From positions 131,936,001 through 132,000,000 of the forward strand of contig JBITNC010000001.1 in the NCBI GenBank assembly GCA_050084985.1: a DNA stretch of 64,000 nt, read 5' to 3'. This DNA comes from Nageia nagi. Taxonomy: Eukaryota; Pinophyta. A program made the position numbers and the translations under genes. Numbering within the stretch: the stretch's first letter is position 1; each line of letters opens with the position of its first letter. Of the stretch, positions 18,481 through 31,450 are shown in pieces. The notes under the pieces are model-generated. The model saw nothing but the letters and a program-made list of their open reading frames with translations, was not told the DNA's origin and ran no database searches.

Positions 18481-20280
18481 CTCATGCTTTCTAAGTAGAT
18501 GCTAATGATCATCATGTTAATCCTGATCATATTCTCCCTTATGCTCACTAAGTTATACTAAACTCGCATCCTTGAAATAATAATTAAATAAATGTTAGTA
18601 AATAATCAAAAATTAAAAATATTATGCATCAATATCAAATATAATTTATTAAAATTAATTATCAAAATTATAAAATACATAGAGTTGAGAGGATACAACT
18701 TATTGAAGTTCCATAAATAATTAGGGATTTCAATGTTACTAATTACTCACTATCTTATCCATCGTGTTGTTACTAGATTGTTCCAACCATATCTAAGGAT
18801 ATATCTCAATTGTTTATCTATGAGAAATTTGTTATATCTCGTAAAATATAAAAAAAAAAGTAAATATTAACTATTTATTTTAAAATATTAAATAATTCAG
18901 TAAATATACTCAAAAACTTTCCCTCAATCCCTTTCTCCCTTGGATGTCCTATCTGATGTGTAATGGACCTTGATCTACTCATTTATGCTAAAGCAACTTT
19001 TTCCTACTATGAGGGTTCATTTGAAATGGATTTATGCCCTTCCTTGTCCCTCACTTTATTTATCATGCTCTTACACACTTTTTGTTTTTATCAATTTTAG
19101 GTGGTCTTTGATTCAAGGTGTGTTGATCTAGTAGGAGCATTTTTCTCTTTTGTCTTAGCTTATCCCTCTTCCAATTCACATTTCTACTTGCCATATTGAA
19201 TGTGTTTTTTTTCATTCCACTTATAAACAAAATATTTATTAAAGGAAATTATTATTATTTACTTTTTATTGATCAATATAATGTAACCTCAAGGGTTTGG
19301 TTTGGTTGAGTTCTCTATTACCTACAATAAGAGGGTGCTTGAAAGAGCAGAAAGTAGCAGGATAGCATGCTCATTAGGGTTTTCTACTAAATCTTTAGAT
19401 TATAGGCCAATTCCCATCTATTGTAAAGGTTAAAAGCAAATAGAAAGAGATAAAGAGAAAAGTGTAATAGGAAAGAGATAAATAAGAAAAATGTAGAGAG
19501 TAAAATAAATCTAACTCACTTGGGATCATCAGTTTGATAGCAATCCATAGCCAAAACTTAAGATAATACTTTATGCATAACATTTATAAAACATAATAAA
19601 TAACCATGAACTATGAAGGGTAAAGCATCATTGCATTGTATTATCACACATGAAAGCATTTCATACACTGGGTAAATTTGCTAGAATGTTTGATATTTTG
19701 GACCTCTAATAGTCCACTATTTATATGTACATCTTTACAATTGGGTGGTTTTCCACCATTACTACACTTAATTACCCTATTGACTAAGAATATAATTAGA
19801 AACTATTTACAATGTACAAATTATAATCACAAGTGTGCTAGATTGCATAGTAAGGTACAATCAGTGCTAAGGTCTTGAAATTTATTATTATTGAACTACT
19901 ATACATATTTAGTTGTAATCTCTCTAATCTATCATTGAATGCATCCTATTGCAATTGTAGCTTATTGTCAAGGTATGGTCCATTGCTTTGATTGGTACAA
20001 CTTGTCTCTATGCTTTATTGGTAGCCATATAATTTTTTGCAACCATTTTATGGTAATTACTATAGCTCCAAGTTGTAGGGAATTGTGAGGATAGTGAAAA
20101 GTGTATCATTGAAACCTAAGGAAGAACTACTACTATCATGTGGAAATGAGTCATGGTTGACACATTGATAGAGCCTTGGGGGTCAAACACTCATGATTGA
20201 GTGGATCTAGATGTTCCCTTTAGCTCACTATCCCATTTCAATATAGTAGTTTTTTTTCTCTTGGTGAGGTTTATTACTCT
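18481..20280. other. AT-rich sequence without recognisable genes
   Basis: No reading frame in this stretch has a family resemblance; the longest (about 60 residues) are chance frames. It is probably decayed repeat DNA. Confidence 0.5.
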
Positions 20281-20299
20281 CTAATACTTTTCTTTACCA

Positions 20300-20640
20300 C
20301 CCATTGATTTTTAGTGAAAATTATGATGTCATCACTCAAAATTGTTGGGCTCTAGATGATAGGATTTTTGAAATATTTCTCATTGATTTCCTACTATATT
20401 GTACTTGCTAATGAATTATCTTAGTACCCACTAATTTTTTATAAAATGCGTGACATCATTACTAAAAATTAGCTAGCTCTAGAGGATAGCTATTTGAAAT
20501 ATCTCTCACTAATTTTGGGCATATAGTAGAACTCCTTCTATGTAAATCCATAGGGTCTAAACCATTACCCATTAATTTTTGGCATATGGTAGAATTCATT
20601 CTCCAAAAATCCATGAGATTTAAAACAGTACCCATTGGTA
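20300..20640. repeat. two degenerate tandem repeats
   Basis: CCCATTGATTTTTAGTGAAA at about 20302 and CCCACTAATTTTTTATAAAA at about 20427 begin two related 125-bp blocks, both running into GACATCAT-TCA and TTGAAATAT-TCTCA. Then CACTAATTTTGGGCATATAG (about 20507) and CCATTAATTTTTGGCATATG (about 20572) begin two 66-bp blocks. They lie downstream of the decayed ORF2 relative (minus strand) and might belong to its element's LTR. Confidence 0.5.
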
Positions 20641-21199
20641 ACTTTGACTCAATAGTGAATCATATTTACAATATTCACCAAAAAGACTTAGACTTCTATA
20701 ATACCTAGATCCAAACTTAAATATTTACTTTCCTTACATGTTATGCCATTTTCTAGACATGTTATACTACATCTTGAACATGATATAGACATATTGGTAG
20801 GGTATTATGACCTCAAACTTATGTATAGTTACCTAATTGAGATATGATAAACCTTTGAGATTTATTTTCATGAAGACACCTGCTTTTCAATAAAATAATG
20901 GTGAAGTTATTTAAGACCTATATACGTTGACATCACTTGGACTTCCCTAGACTTAACCAAATTTTGATAAAATTAACTAAGTATAAAGAACATACACCTA
21001 TTTCAATATTTGCAAAAGTGTGAAAGGGAAGGAAGAAATGGGAATTAAGAATGATTTTATTTGAATGGAATGAAAGAATAAAATAATGATAGAATGTTAC
21101 CTTATCTTTAAAGTGTGATTCTAAAAGAATAATAGTATTTTGGCAACTCATGGGGTCTCAGCCTCCTAAAGAATTTAACCCTTATTTGCTACTTCCACT

Positions 21200-24100
21200 T
21201 GCCTGCCCAGATGAACTTTTATGGATTCTTTTGATGATGGCTCTAATTTTGGAGGAATAAAATATTGGAGTTTCTTATAAAAATATTTAAAATCCTAATT
21301 ATCTATCAGTGACAAAATAGGGCATGCTTGCAATTTGACTATATTTGCTTTGAAATCTATTAGTAAACTTTTTCTATCTTTTGATGTATATAAATATTGA
21401 GATTGCCTTTTGAGCTAGATCATTTATATCCTATAGATTTGAGATTTTATTTCTCAAAGAAAGACTATTCTAGAAATTGTATGGTATTTATGACCCATCC
21501 ATTGGCACTACCGTGTACATGTTGTTCCTCCTATAATTTGGGAGCCTTCAATTCAATTAAAGAATAAAATAATTTATTTACAAAACTAATTTCTATCCTC
21601 AACTAGTGTTTCTAAATATCCATACCAAACACTAGATCTTGTAAATTATAGACATCTCAAGTTCTCCTCAAAATTATCTACTTTTTCCTTGGAGTTATGG
21701 TGGCTAGAGCTTTTTCTATCAAGGCCTTCAACCAACTTTACATTTCTTCAATTATTGATTTAGGTATAGCTAGGGCTAATTTAAGTAGAGTATCCTAAGT
21801 GATATACTATTGGAGAACCTATTCCATTTTATTTTTCAATAAATGTGACTATAAGATACTCACCAATCCCTCTCCTATTTTCTCAACTAGGGATTTTTTG
21901 AAATATTTAAAAATCTATAGCAGTTTTATTTTATCATCATTAAGCACTTTACTTGTTGCTATTTCCTTCTTCAACTCCTCTTCTATCTATTGAGCTTTCT
22001 ATTTTTCCATCATTATGGCTTGATCCTTTAGATCTTCTATTTATTTCTTTACACTTTCTAGCTCATCCTTACCCTATTCTAGACTCTTTTCAAACTCAAA
22101 CTTCTATTTGTATAGCTTTTCTATTAATTCCTTATTTTTATTCTGCAACCTAGATGTTGTTTTATCCTTTTGGGAATAATGTTTTTTGTATTGATCTATT
22201 TTTTTATTCAATTTATCAATCTTATTCTCTATGGACTGGAGGATTTTTCCAGATGCCATAAAAGTATTTATAAGAAATCTAGATTGATCTATGGTTGGGG
22301 CACTCTGTATATTTACATTTATTATAGCAGTGGGGGTGGTATCTAGTTGCCCTTATTTGGAAGGCATATGGGCAATTTTGATATCCCTCATTTTTATTAC
22401 TTTACTCAAAAATTTGGACTATTGCTCTAGGAGCACAAGGGGTTTATTTACAAATATCACCCAATCAATGGGCTAGAAGTAGATGCCAACATGTCTTGTG
22501 TAGGCTCTTTTTATGTCTTCTCCTCTTCTTATTATTTAGAAGGTTTCTTTTATTTAGGTGTATAATCCTCTAGGTTAGAGTATTTTGGCTTTTTTGGGTC
22601 TTTTTCATCATAATCATCATCACTATCATTCCCACCCACTTCACCCAAGAAGCTATGGTACCATCCATGCCAATGACATTTCCTTCTCCTTGCTACACCT
22701 CATCCCCTATTTCTTCATGTGCATCTTAGTATATAAAGGTATTAGTGCTTTAAGGTATTTTAGGTTCTTTGGCATCTACCAACTCAGTATCTTTCATGCT
22801 TGGTTCTAGTAGTTTATGACTTATTCAAGGAGATGGAGTCTATGTACTCTTGGGTTCCTACGGTTGTGTGGTATGATCTTTCTTTTTTAGATTTTCTTTC
22901 TTCTCTGAGGCTTGTTAGGCCTTAGCCAACATCTTGATTCTTCTCTTCCTTTTTGAGGAGGACTCTTAGGAAGTGGAAGCTATTTTAACTTGACTTCCCT
23001 TTTTCCTTTTCAGCAACTATGATGATCTAGATGGTTCACTAGCTTCTTTCTACTTTGTTAGTTTTTTTATCAACTACGTTAATTGTTGATTATCTCTCGT
23101 TATTGTTCGTTAAAAATTTTCTAGGAGTGGTTGTGTTATCTCTAAAAGTGGGTCCTAAATGTACTATGAATTCCATTATTGATCATATTAAAATTTACTA
23201 AAGCATTGATTTTCAACATGGTTTTCCTTGGTTATATATTCAAATTTGAATTTTATGAAATAATCAATTTTGTTGGAGCCCCAACCTAACTCATCCCTCA
23301 ACTAGGCTATAACCTCTAGTTTTAAGGTAAAATCTTGCTTTCTAATTTCCTAGATCCTGTATTTTTTAATACCCTCAAGTGATAACCAAGCCTTATCCAA
23401 AATTCCAAAGTCCCACTTTGGGGATGCCTAAGCTTACTTTTCAAATTGATTTATAAAATATTCAATGTGAGGTTAGGGCTCATGGGAATAAAGTTAGGCC
23501 CTTTTTATTTGATTTTATTATCTTTGTTACCTCACTTGGTGGATCATATACCCATGGAGCATTTTCCATATCTAATTTAAAATTTTGTATAATAAATTGA
23601 GCTAACTCATCTTTACAACCTATATCTAATAATATAAAATTTTCAACTATATTTGATATCTTAATAATAGACTTAAAATTAACCTCAAACCCATATTTTG
23701 TTTCTATGGCACACATTTGTCTACCCATCTCTATAGAATACAATTAGGGGCTAACAAACTTTGGTAAGAAAAAAAGATTTTCAAAATATCCATACCTTAT
23801 TATAATAGTCCTATTTTTCAAAAAGTACCAATCACATATTTTGTTACCTCCTTACAACTTCTGCATGGTTGATTGGTGCAATCTATGAGTGGCTCTCCCC
23901 ATCAAAATTTGCATTACTAAGGCATAAAATTTCTCCATGAATTCATAATATGAGCCATGTCATTTTGTCATCACTAGGACTCTTAAGTTGATTGGTGTGG
24001 GTGTTGTAGTCAGGTTCACCGATTTGACCTTAAGCCCTTCTTCCACTAGGACCTCTAGATTTTGGTGGAAAATGAGCCACCATAGATATGAAGAGTGCTA

Positions 24101-24940
24101 AAAATTAGACTACTCAATATTGAATAGATTTTTTCTTACATCATTTGAGATAAAGGTAGGAAAATCATAATAGATATGGGCCTTAATGATATTATAAGTC
24201 ATTCTCATCATGGTCTCATCTACCTTTATCTGGGTATTCTTCCCAAGAATCATTATCAATGCTTGCAAGACCTTTATGTCATGTGACTTCTTCAAGGAGA
24301 TAATATCATAGCTTTGCATGAGATTTACACTTATGCTTTCATACCTCTCATTAATCTAGTCTAGCATCTCCCCTTCATTTTGATTAAACTCTACCTTCTC
24401 ACACTTAAGGTCAATTTGATTTTTAATTTGGAAGGCCCAATCAACCAGGATTGCAAATGCATGCATTATGGCCTTAAGCGAATAGTCCAAAAAAATGTTA
24501 GGTTGATACCTAGACTCTACCTCACCTACTTGTTGCTACTTATAGGATTTGACTTCATACCCTTATAGATTATGTCTAAGTATGATGGAATACATCAACT
24601 CCATATAGGTGAAGGCTTCATAGGGCACATAATATGCAACATCTTGGTCTAGCATAACATCTCTCTTTGATTTAGCCAATAATTTCCCTTTACCCATAAC
24701 TTTAGGCTTTAGGTGCTACAATAGAATCCTTTTAGGGTAGATGTGTCATGTTTCCATTTGATTAATGATTTCTATCTTTATCTAGTTAACACCAGGAGTA
24801 TTCTCCAAGTATTCCTCATGAATCACTATAAGGTTAGTATCTACCCCTACTTCGTCAGTCATCGTTGGTTCCTTGGTACTTGCCATTATGTCTATTATCT
24901 TCTTCACATCATGATTAAACATCAAAAATATGAAACTATA
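21200..24940 (-). pseudogene. ancient decayed relative of ORF2
   Basis: Minus-strand translation, with many stops and shifts, has the same order of parts as ORF2 of the young element. Near 24.0-24.3 kb it gives an SSYLWWLIFHQN motif (ORF2: TSYIVWMMIHQN). At about 23.7-23.85 kb it gives CDWYFLKNRTIIIRYGY, LPKFVSP and YSIEMGRQMCAIETKYG (ORF2: DWFFAENGTFIRLYGF, LPVHVTD, FSVEYARQMDYIEFKYG). A basic stretch SSKRKRRIK lies near 22.9 kb and Lys/Glu-rich coiled-coil-like sequence at 21.7-22.3 kb. A Met at about 24.94 kb is a possible start. No function can be assigned. It shows that ORF2 is an old, repeatedly used gene type. Confidence 0.65.
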
Positions 24941-25179
24941 GATGTCTCAAAATGAACCTTTATGTATTTAATAAATTATTTTAATCCCTTAATATATTAT
25001 TATGGGAAAAGGGATTAAAAATGTATAAAAGAGGTGTAGGCCATGTATTTGACCCTTGTGGATTTTACAAGGGATCAAAATATTAAAGTATTTTTTTATT
25101 ATACTTTCATAAATTTATAATTATAGTTTAAAAATATTTTAATTATACTTTTTAAAATTTTAAAAATTAATAAATCTTT

Positions 25180-25515
25180 AAACCCTAACCCTAAAACCCA
25201 AAACCATAATCCCTAACCCTAAAACCCAAAACCATAATCCCTAACCCTTAAATGCTAAACCTTAAAGACTAACCCCAAACCATAAACCCTAAACATTAAC
25301 CCCTAACTCCTATAGCTCAAATCCTAACCCTTAACCCTTAAACCCTAACCATTGAACCTTAACCCTAAACCTTAATCCTTGACCCTTAAATCCTAAGGCT
25401 AAAATCTAAAACCCTAATCCCTAACCCCCAAATCATAAACCCTAAACACTAACCCTTAACCTGTAACCCAACCTTAGACCCTAACTCCTAACTCTTGACC
25501 CTTGACATTTAACTC
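25180..25515. repeat. degenerate telomere-type array (CCCTAAA/CCCTAA), block 1
   Basis: Dozens of imperfect units such as AACCCTAACCCTAAAACCC and CCTAACCCTTAAACCCTAAC. The plant telomere repeat is CCCTAAA on this strand. Units vary in length and are heavily mutated, so this is an interstitial array and not a working chromosome end. Confidence 0.8.
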
Positions 25516-25624
25516 CTAAAAAATAAAATATTTTAATTTAATTTAAAATATAATATATTTATTTATTTAACAAATGAATTAATTAATTTAAAAAATTAAA
25601 TTTTGATATTAAATTAATTAAAAT

Positions 25625-25975
25625 CCCTAAATATTTAAACACTAAATCCCTAAACCCTAACCCTTAACTCTTAAATCCTAAACCTTAATCACTAACCCTA
25701 AACCCTAACCCCTAACCCCTAAAGCCTAACTCCTAAACCATGATCCCTAACCTTTAAACCCTAAACCCTAATTTGTAACCGCTAAATCCTAAACATTAAT
25801 CCCAAATCCTAACACCTAAATATTATCCCCTAGACCCTAACTCCTAAACCTTGATCCCTAACCCCTAAACCTTGACCCCTAACCTCTAAACCTAATCCTT
25901 AAAATTTAATGCTAAATTAACTAACCCTTAAACCCTAACCTATAACCCTTAATCCCTAACCCCTAACCGATAACC
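25625..25975. repeat. degenerate telomere-type array, block 2
   Basis: A second cluster in the same orientation as block 1 (for example CTAAACCCTAACCCTTAACT), split from it by about 110 bases of AT-rich sequence. Confidence 0.8.
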
Positions 25976-26149
25976 ATAATTTTGTTTAATGTATAATAAA
26001 AACTTTAATGATAAATTATAAAAATGTTATAAATTATAAATTTTGTATTTTAAAATTAAAATTAATATTTTATATACTAAGTTTTTAATTTTTTATATAT
26101 AATATATTTTATAATTTTATTTTCTATATTTTATATTTTTTGTGCACCA

Positions 26150-26320
26150 TGTCACTAGCTCCTAAACCCTAATCTCTAACCCTTAAACCTTAACTATAAA
26201 GTATAATCATAATTTTTTAAAATTTGTAAAATATCATAAAAAATTTAAACTATAATCATAAATTTTTAAAAGAATAATCAAAACCCCTTACTTCTAAACC
26301 TAAGCCTCTAATATACTTTT
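26150..26320. repeat. degenerate telomere-type array, block 3
   Basis: Short run with CTAGCTCCTAAACCCTAATC and AACCCTTAAACC-like units, mixed with AT-rich sequence. Same orientation as blocks 1 and 2. Confidence 0.6.
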
Positions 26321-26888
26321 ATATTATATTTTTTATTTTAAATTTATATATTATGTTTTAAATTTTAAATTTTAGATATTAAATTTTATATTTTAAATTT
26401 TATATTTTATATCAATAGGTACTATATAGATCAAAACTTTATAGCACATACGAACTTTCTCTCACATGATTTTTTGGAAATCATGGATTTGTATGGTAGA
26501 GACATGCATTTATTTCTTCATCTTCTTCCACTCTTTCATGTTTTGTATTGAATTCATTTCCATCAAAACATGAAGTCTTGTTATGTTAGGTTGATCCCAT
26601 AGTCCTTGTCATTCATAATAATTGATACAAATAAAGGTGAAGATCATTCATACTATTAACACCTAAAAAGAAAATTTAATTTAATTAAAATATACTTTTT
26701 AGGTATTTGTAATAAGTTATTTATTTAAGTGATTTAATGCTCTTTTCATTATGCATACTCATCTACCTTTGTGTTTTATGATAATAGGTTAGTTTGGAGA
26801 TAAGCCCAAGAAGGAGTCTTGGCCCATGTGCACCATAAGTCTAAGGAGGAGCCTTGACATTACACTTAATATCTTTAAAGGTGGAAAG

Positions 26889-27015
26889 GTTGTTCATGAA
26901 AAACTATAATATGATCCAAAATCCTTGATAGGTGGTGTTATATTCATATAATTCTTGATTAGTATTTCTTAATGCCACCTATCATATTTGGATTTTATTA
27001 TACAATGAACTCTTC
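26889..27015. repeat. imperfect inverted repeat (hairpin / MITE-like)
   Basis: Left arm AAATCCTTGATAGGTGGTGTTA (26919-26940) pairs imperfectly with right arm TAATGCCACCTATCATATTTGGATTT (26970-26995). Weaker pairing extends outward (GTTCAT-like on the left, ATGAAC-like on the right). The loop is about 30 bases. It may be a small inverted-repeat element; no target duplication was confirmed. Confidence 0.5.
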
Positions 27016-27951
27016 ATTCTTATGATCTTTTGAATCCATTATGCATGGTATTCTTATTTTCCAAGGGATATAAAAGACATCGAGCAAAAAGGAAAGGTAA
27101 TGTGGAATAGTAACTAGGCAACACTACTGGGATCCTAGCATTATTGCTAGGTTGAGGATGGTTTGATGACTCTATTAATTAGGTAAGCTTATCATTTTTC
27201 ACCTTTGAGACAAATATCATATTTGTACCTTGTAATAGATAAAGCATAAGTTTTTGTATCTTTCATAATCTAGGTCTAATAGGTCAAGGTTAATTAGGAT
27301 CATTTTTATCCTTCATGTCATTCCTATTTGTTGCTATTTCATCATTATTTGATTAAATTGAATATATTAAATAACCATAATTAATTATTATTTCAGTTAT
27401 AACAATTGATGAACCCAAATTTACTTTGGCATATCATATTTTTCTATGGATTTTTTAATTGAAAACCCTAATTTTTATTTGCTATCTTATTGTGTTAATT
27501 TTATATGAAATTAGAAATTTTTGTTGCTTCAAAAATGTTGGATTTTAAATATTTATTTTTGGTTAATTTACTTTTTGAAGAAAACACTATATTTTGAAGC
27601 TTATTTTGTTCAATTTGGTGAGATCTAGAATTATATTTTTTTTTTCAAACCATAGATAAATATAATTGAAATCTTTTTTGTAATTTTTCAAGGCCTAGAA
27701 TTACATATTTTGATCAATATTGAGAAAATTTTGTATAAAAATATCATATTACAATCCCTAAATTTTGCGAATATTGTGTAAATATTTGGTGACTTGTTTT
27801 ATGATAAAAACTTTCCCTAACCATTGATATATGTGATTGGAAACTAATTATGATTTTTCAAAGTCTAAAATTGCATTTTTTGGCCACTAGTCATGGCAAA
27901 AGCATTAGGGTTTTTAGATTAAACTGAAATGGTATTTCAAGTGTTTCACAA

Positions 27952-28690
27952 ATGGAGCTTACAGAGTTTCTTCCCATGGTAAATAGCTTTGATGAGACTA
28001 CTAAAGCTAATTTGAAGAAGATGCTTTATGATGATGATGGAAACACACAAAGAAAAGGAGTTTCAAATATGTTAAGGGATTCAAATCCTTTATGTGATGA
28101 TATTAGAATTGAAAGGGATCAAATCTTCAAGTGGAACCATTTTTTACTCATATTGATGAGAAGGAGATCCTATGGATCATATCAAGGTTTTCAAGATGAA
28201 TTTTAAATTGAAGTATGGAGTAAATGAAAATTTAATGGCCAAGTATTCTCTAACTACTTTAAAGGGTAATGCTTTCAATTGGTATTTTTATTTTACCTCT
28301 AATTCAATTAATTCTTATGCACAAATCACATCTATATTTCAAATGCATTTCAAACATAGAGCTCCTGGGCAAGTTATCATATCTAATTTAATGAATACTA
28401 GGAAAAGACAAAATGAGAGATTAGAAAATTTTACTCAAATATTTCAAAACATTTGGAGTATGATTAAGGACCATTTGTTAGAAGCATATGTAAAGGACAT
28501 ATTTGTTCATAATATTCATCCTTAATTGGGGTTTATAGCTATGGATTATGTATATTTTTCTTTTTCTAACATTGTTCATAAGTTGATTCAAAAAGAGAAG
28601 TGTATGGTGGAAATTGGAAAATTGAAGTATGGTAATCATTCAATAGATCATACAAAGTCATGTCCAAGGAAGTAAGATAGGCATGTTCAA
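27952..28690 (+). pseudogene. Ty3/gypsy gag remnant
   Basis: The plus-strand frame at 28172-28525, preceded by 27952-28206 in another phase, shows retrotrans_gag features: FKLKYGVNENLMAKYSLTTL, KGNAFNWYFYFTSNSI, YAQITSIFQMHFKHR and LENFTQIFQNIW. A frame change near 28200 and a stop at 28523-28525 break it, and gag-like residues continue to about 28690. No pol follows; telomere-type and AT-rich DNA comes next. Confidence 0.7.
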
Positions 28691-28847
28691 GTAGCTAAGG
28701 GGATGTATATACCAAGAGATGACACTCCATGACATAATAAGAAAATAGAATATTTAAAACTCCCTCTCCCTCCTAAGGTTAGGATAAGATGATACAAAGC
28801 CATATTGTTGTGTCATTTTTCAACATAAAGGCCAAAAATTTTCAAAC

Positions 28848-29080
28848 TCCTAAATCCTAATCCCTAACACTTAAACCTTAATACCTAATCCCTAATCATA
28901 AAACCCAACACTATAACCCCTAATCCCTAAATCCTAAACCCTAATCATATATATTTTTTTAAATTTTATAATATTTTGAAGTATAAAAAAATTAAACTAT
29001 CATCATAAATTTTTAAAAGTATAATCAAAACCCCTAACTCCTAAACCTTGAACCCTAACCCTAAACCCCTAATATTTATT
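28848..29080. repeat. degenerate telomere-type array, block 4
   Basis: Units such as CTAAATCCTAATCCCTAACA and TCCTAAACCCTAATCATA in the same orientation as blocks 1-3, 2.5 kb away from them and separated by the gag remnant at 27952-28690. Confidence 0.7.
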
Positions 29081-29387
29081 TTATATTATATTTTTTATAT
29101 TTTTATATTATATTTTAATTATTTTAAATTTTATATATTATGTTTTAAATTTTAATTATATTATATATATTATATTTTTATTTTATATTTTAAATTTTGC
29201 ATGCATGTCTATTCAGGGAAGAAATTTTGCAGTAGAGACACTATCCATGGTGTCCATAAACTCTTTATTAGAATTTGTAATTCATTATTAGGTATCTAAA
29301 TAATGATTCACTTAGATTAATTTATATTAATACTTAAAATTATTTATAAATACCTTTTAATATTTAGGAAATTAAATAAGTGCAACT

Positions 29388-30611
29388 TGTTGTACCCCTC
29401 ATCCACATGTAGGAGAATTTTGTCCCTTGGTTCAAAAGGGGCATACTTGTCCATTGAATTTTTTGGATTTGCTTTTGGATAAAAGGGTGAGCCTATGAGG
29501 GATTTTGGTGCTATAAATAGGAGGATCCTCTCATGGATTCATAACACTCATATAAGGAAAAGTCATGCTCATAGTTTGTAGGAGGATAGGTTGTGAGAGG
29601 GAATTGTAATTGTTATGAAGTAATAGAATTCTAGATTCAAAGTGGATTACTCTCACCTTGAAAGGAATCACTATACTTGCTAGTGTTAAACAACTTGGCT
29701 ACAATATTATTGGCAAAAAAAATGGTAAGTTGTTAAACAACTTGGCTACAAAGCTATAGATCAAGGATGACTCATCGCAAATCTTACATGTCTAAAATTT
29801 GGATCATTACCATGATAAGATTGGATAAGCTTTTTTATCCTAATTTTTGTCTCCAAAATGGAAACTTTTTTAGTTTCCTCAATCTATAAATAAAACCTTC
29901 AACATTGAATAAGGAATCTAAATTCAAAGTAAAGCAACTTTACTGAAATTCATCTAGAGCCTTAGTGAGATGAGTACTTTAGTTTAATATTTTTAACATG
30001 TTCATTTCATTTTAATATCATGTTTTTACAAGTGAATATTAATGTTTTATTTGTTTATTATTCATATGTGTGTAGGGTCCATTGGTGTTGAACAATGGAA
30101 CTATTGAGAACATTCATATGGTGAAGATCAAAGGAAAGTAAAGATTATTTACAAGTTTTAGAAGATAGAATTGAAATCTTACAACTACAAACATATAAAT
30201 GTGAGGAAATAAGGGTCAAATTCTAGCAACCAATACCAAATGTTGAATACTGCATTAGGACATCGATGAATCTACTAGTGGCCATAGAGGCCCAAAAAAC
30301 TATTTTGTAAATGCCCTTATGGTAAGGTATAATGAATCTAGATATTCTTTACTATAAAATTGAGGTCTATCCAAGAGTAATAAAGAATATATTTATCTTA
30401 ATATTGGTTATTTTATTTATTAACATGATTGCTTTTTGGGTAGTACATTCTAGCACTAGAAGGAGTTGCAAAAATATCAATGATAAAACATAAGGGGTTT
30501 TATAGGGTTTTTATGATTATCCATTGAGTTTGTATTGTGTGGTTTTGATTTTGATTGTGTTTTATTCATTTTGTATTTTTATAGGTTCAAGTTCTAGAAT
30601 CACTAGTGATT
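29388..30611 (+). repeat. probable LTR of a decayed element (TATA at 29511-29520)
   Basis: CTATAAATAG at 29511-29520 is a clear TATA box. At 30612 a decayed Met-tRNA-type primer site (TGGTATCAAATG) follows. Between them lies AT-rich non-coding DNA, as in an LTR. The left end (TGTTGTACCCC) is a guess. It could be the 5' LTR of the gypsy element whose gag and pol remnants follow from 32 kb. Confidence 0.4.
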
Positions 30612-30623
30612 TGGTATCAAATG
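30612..30623 (+). other. decayed Met-tRNA-type primer-binding site
   Basis: TGGTATCAAATG resembles TGGTATCAGAGC and lies between the TATA-bearing LTR-like sequence and a gag/pol remnant in the same orientation. Confidence 0.4.
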
Positions 30624-31224
30624 CCAACAACTAGATTAATATGCCAATGACTAGGTTAGGATGCTAGAAATTGAAGATAGAGGTTGAATTTTTAATTCTT
30701 TTCAATACAAGTGAGCACAATGAAGAAATTAAAGATGAAAAATAGGAATGAACCCATTTTTTTTTATCCCTTTACTCATAATGCATATAGGAAAAGGTAG
30801 TTAAAATTAATATTAATAATAAAATGCATTAGTTTAATATTCTTGTTGTTTATTTTTTCAATTCCCTTATACTTGTTCATTAGGTAGGGATAATACAAAG
30901 TAAAACACTTCACCTAATATTTTTTCTATTTTATCCACCTATGCTCTCCCTTTACATTGAGAAGCTATCTGAGGTAAACATAATGGATTGGTTAAAAAAG
31001 GGTAAATGAATCTTTACTTTTTCACATTACTACATTAATTTGTAGAATAAATCTATACTAAGTTACTTCCACATTTGGAAGGGGTAATTAAATATCATTA
31101 AACTAAAAATGAACTTAAGATGAATGAATTAGGTTTAAGGTAGAGTAGGATGCTTTAAATTGGTTAATGAATATGGTGGTTACATTTACATATCAAAAAA
31201 CTCTTTACTTGTTTGCCTTACCAC

Positions 31225-31450
31225 ATTGAAAGGAGATGGAAGAATTGTGACTTGTAAAGAGAGGAAAAGAAGTTACATATTAATACTCTTAGTTTTCTAC
31301 CCTTACCATGCCATAAGGCTATTAAAGGTGATTGTGACTTGTAATGATTGGGAAATAATTTACATTAAAGAAAAATTTATTCACATTAAAGAATACATAC
31401 TTGTATACCCTTACCATGCCATAAGGTAATCGAAGGTGATTGTGACTCAT
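31225..31450. repeat. 108-bp direct repeat
   Basis: TACCCTTACCATGCCATAAG begins at about 31300 and again at about 31408, each followed by AAGGTGATTGTGACT. A partial earlier copy (GATGGAAGAATTGTGACTTG) lies near 31233. Confidence 0.7.

Noticed and set aside
25180-25975. True chromosome end
   Set aside because: Units are heavily mutated, of variable length, and flanked on both sides by kilobases of other sequence.
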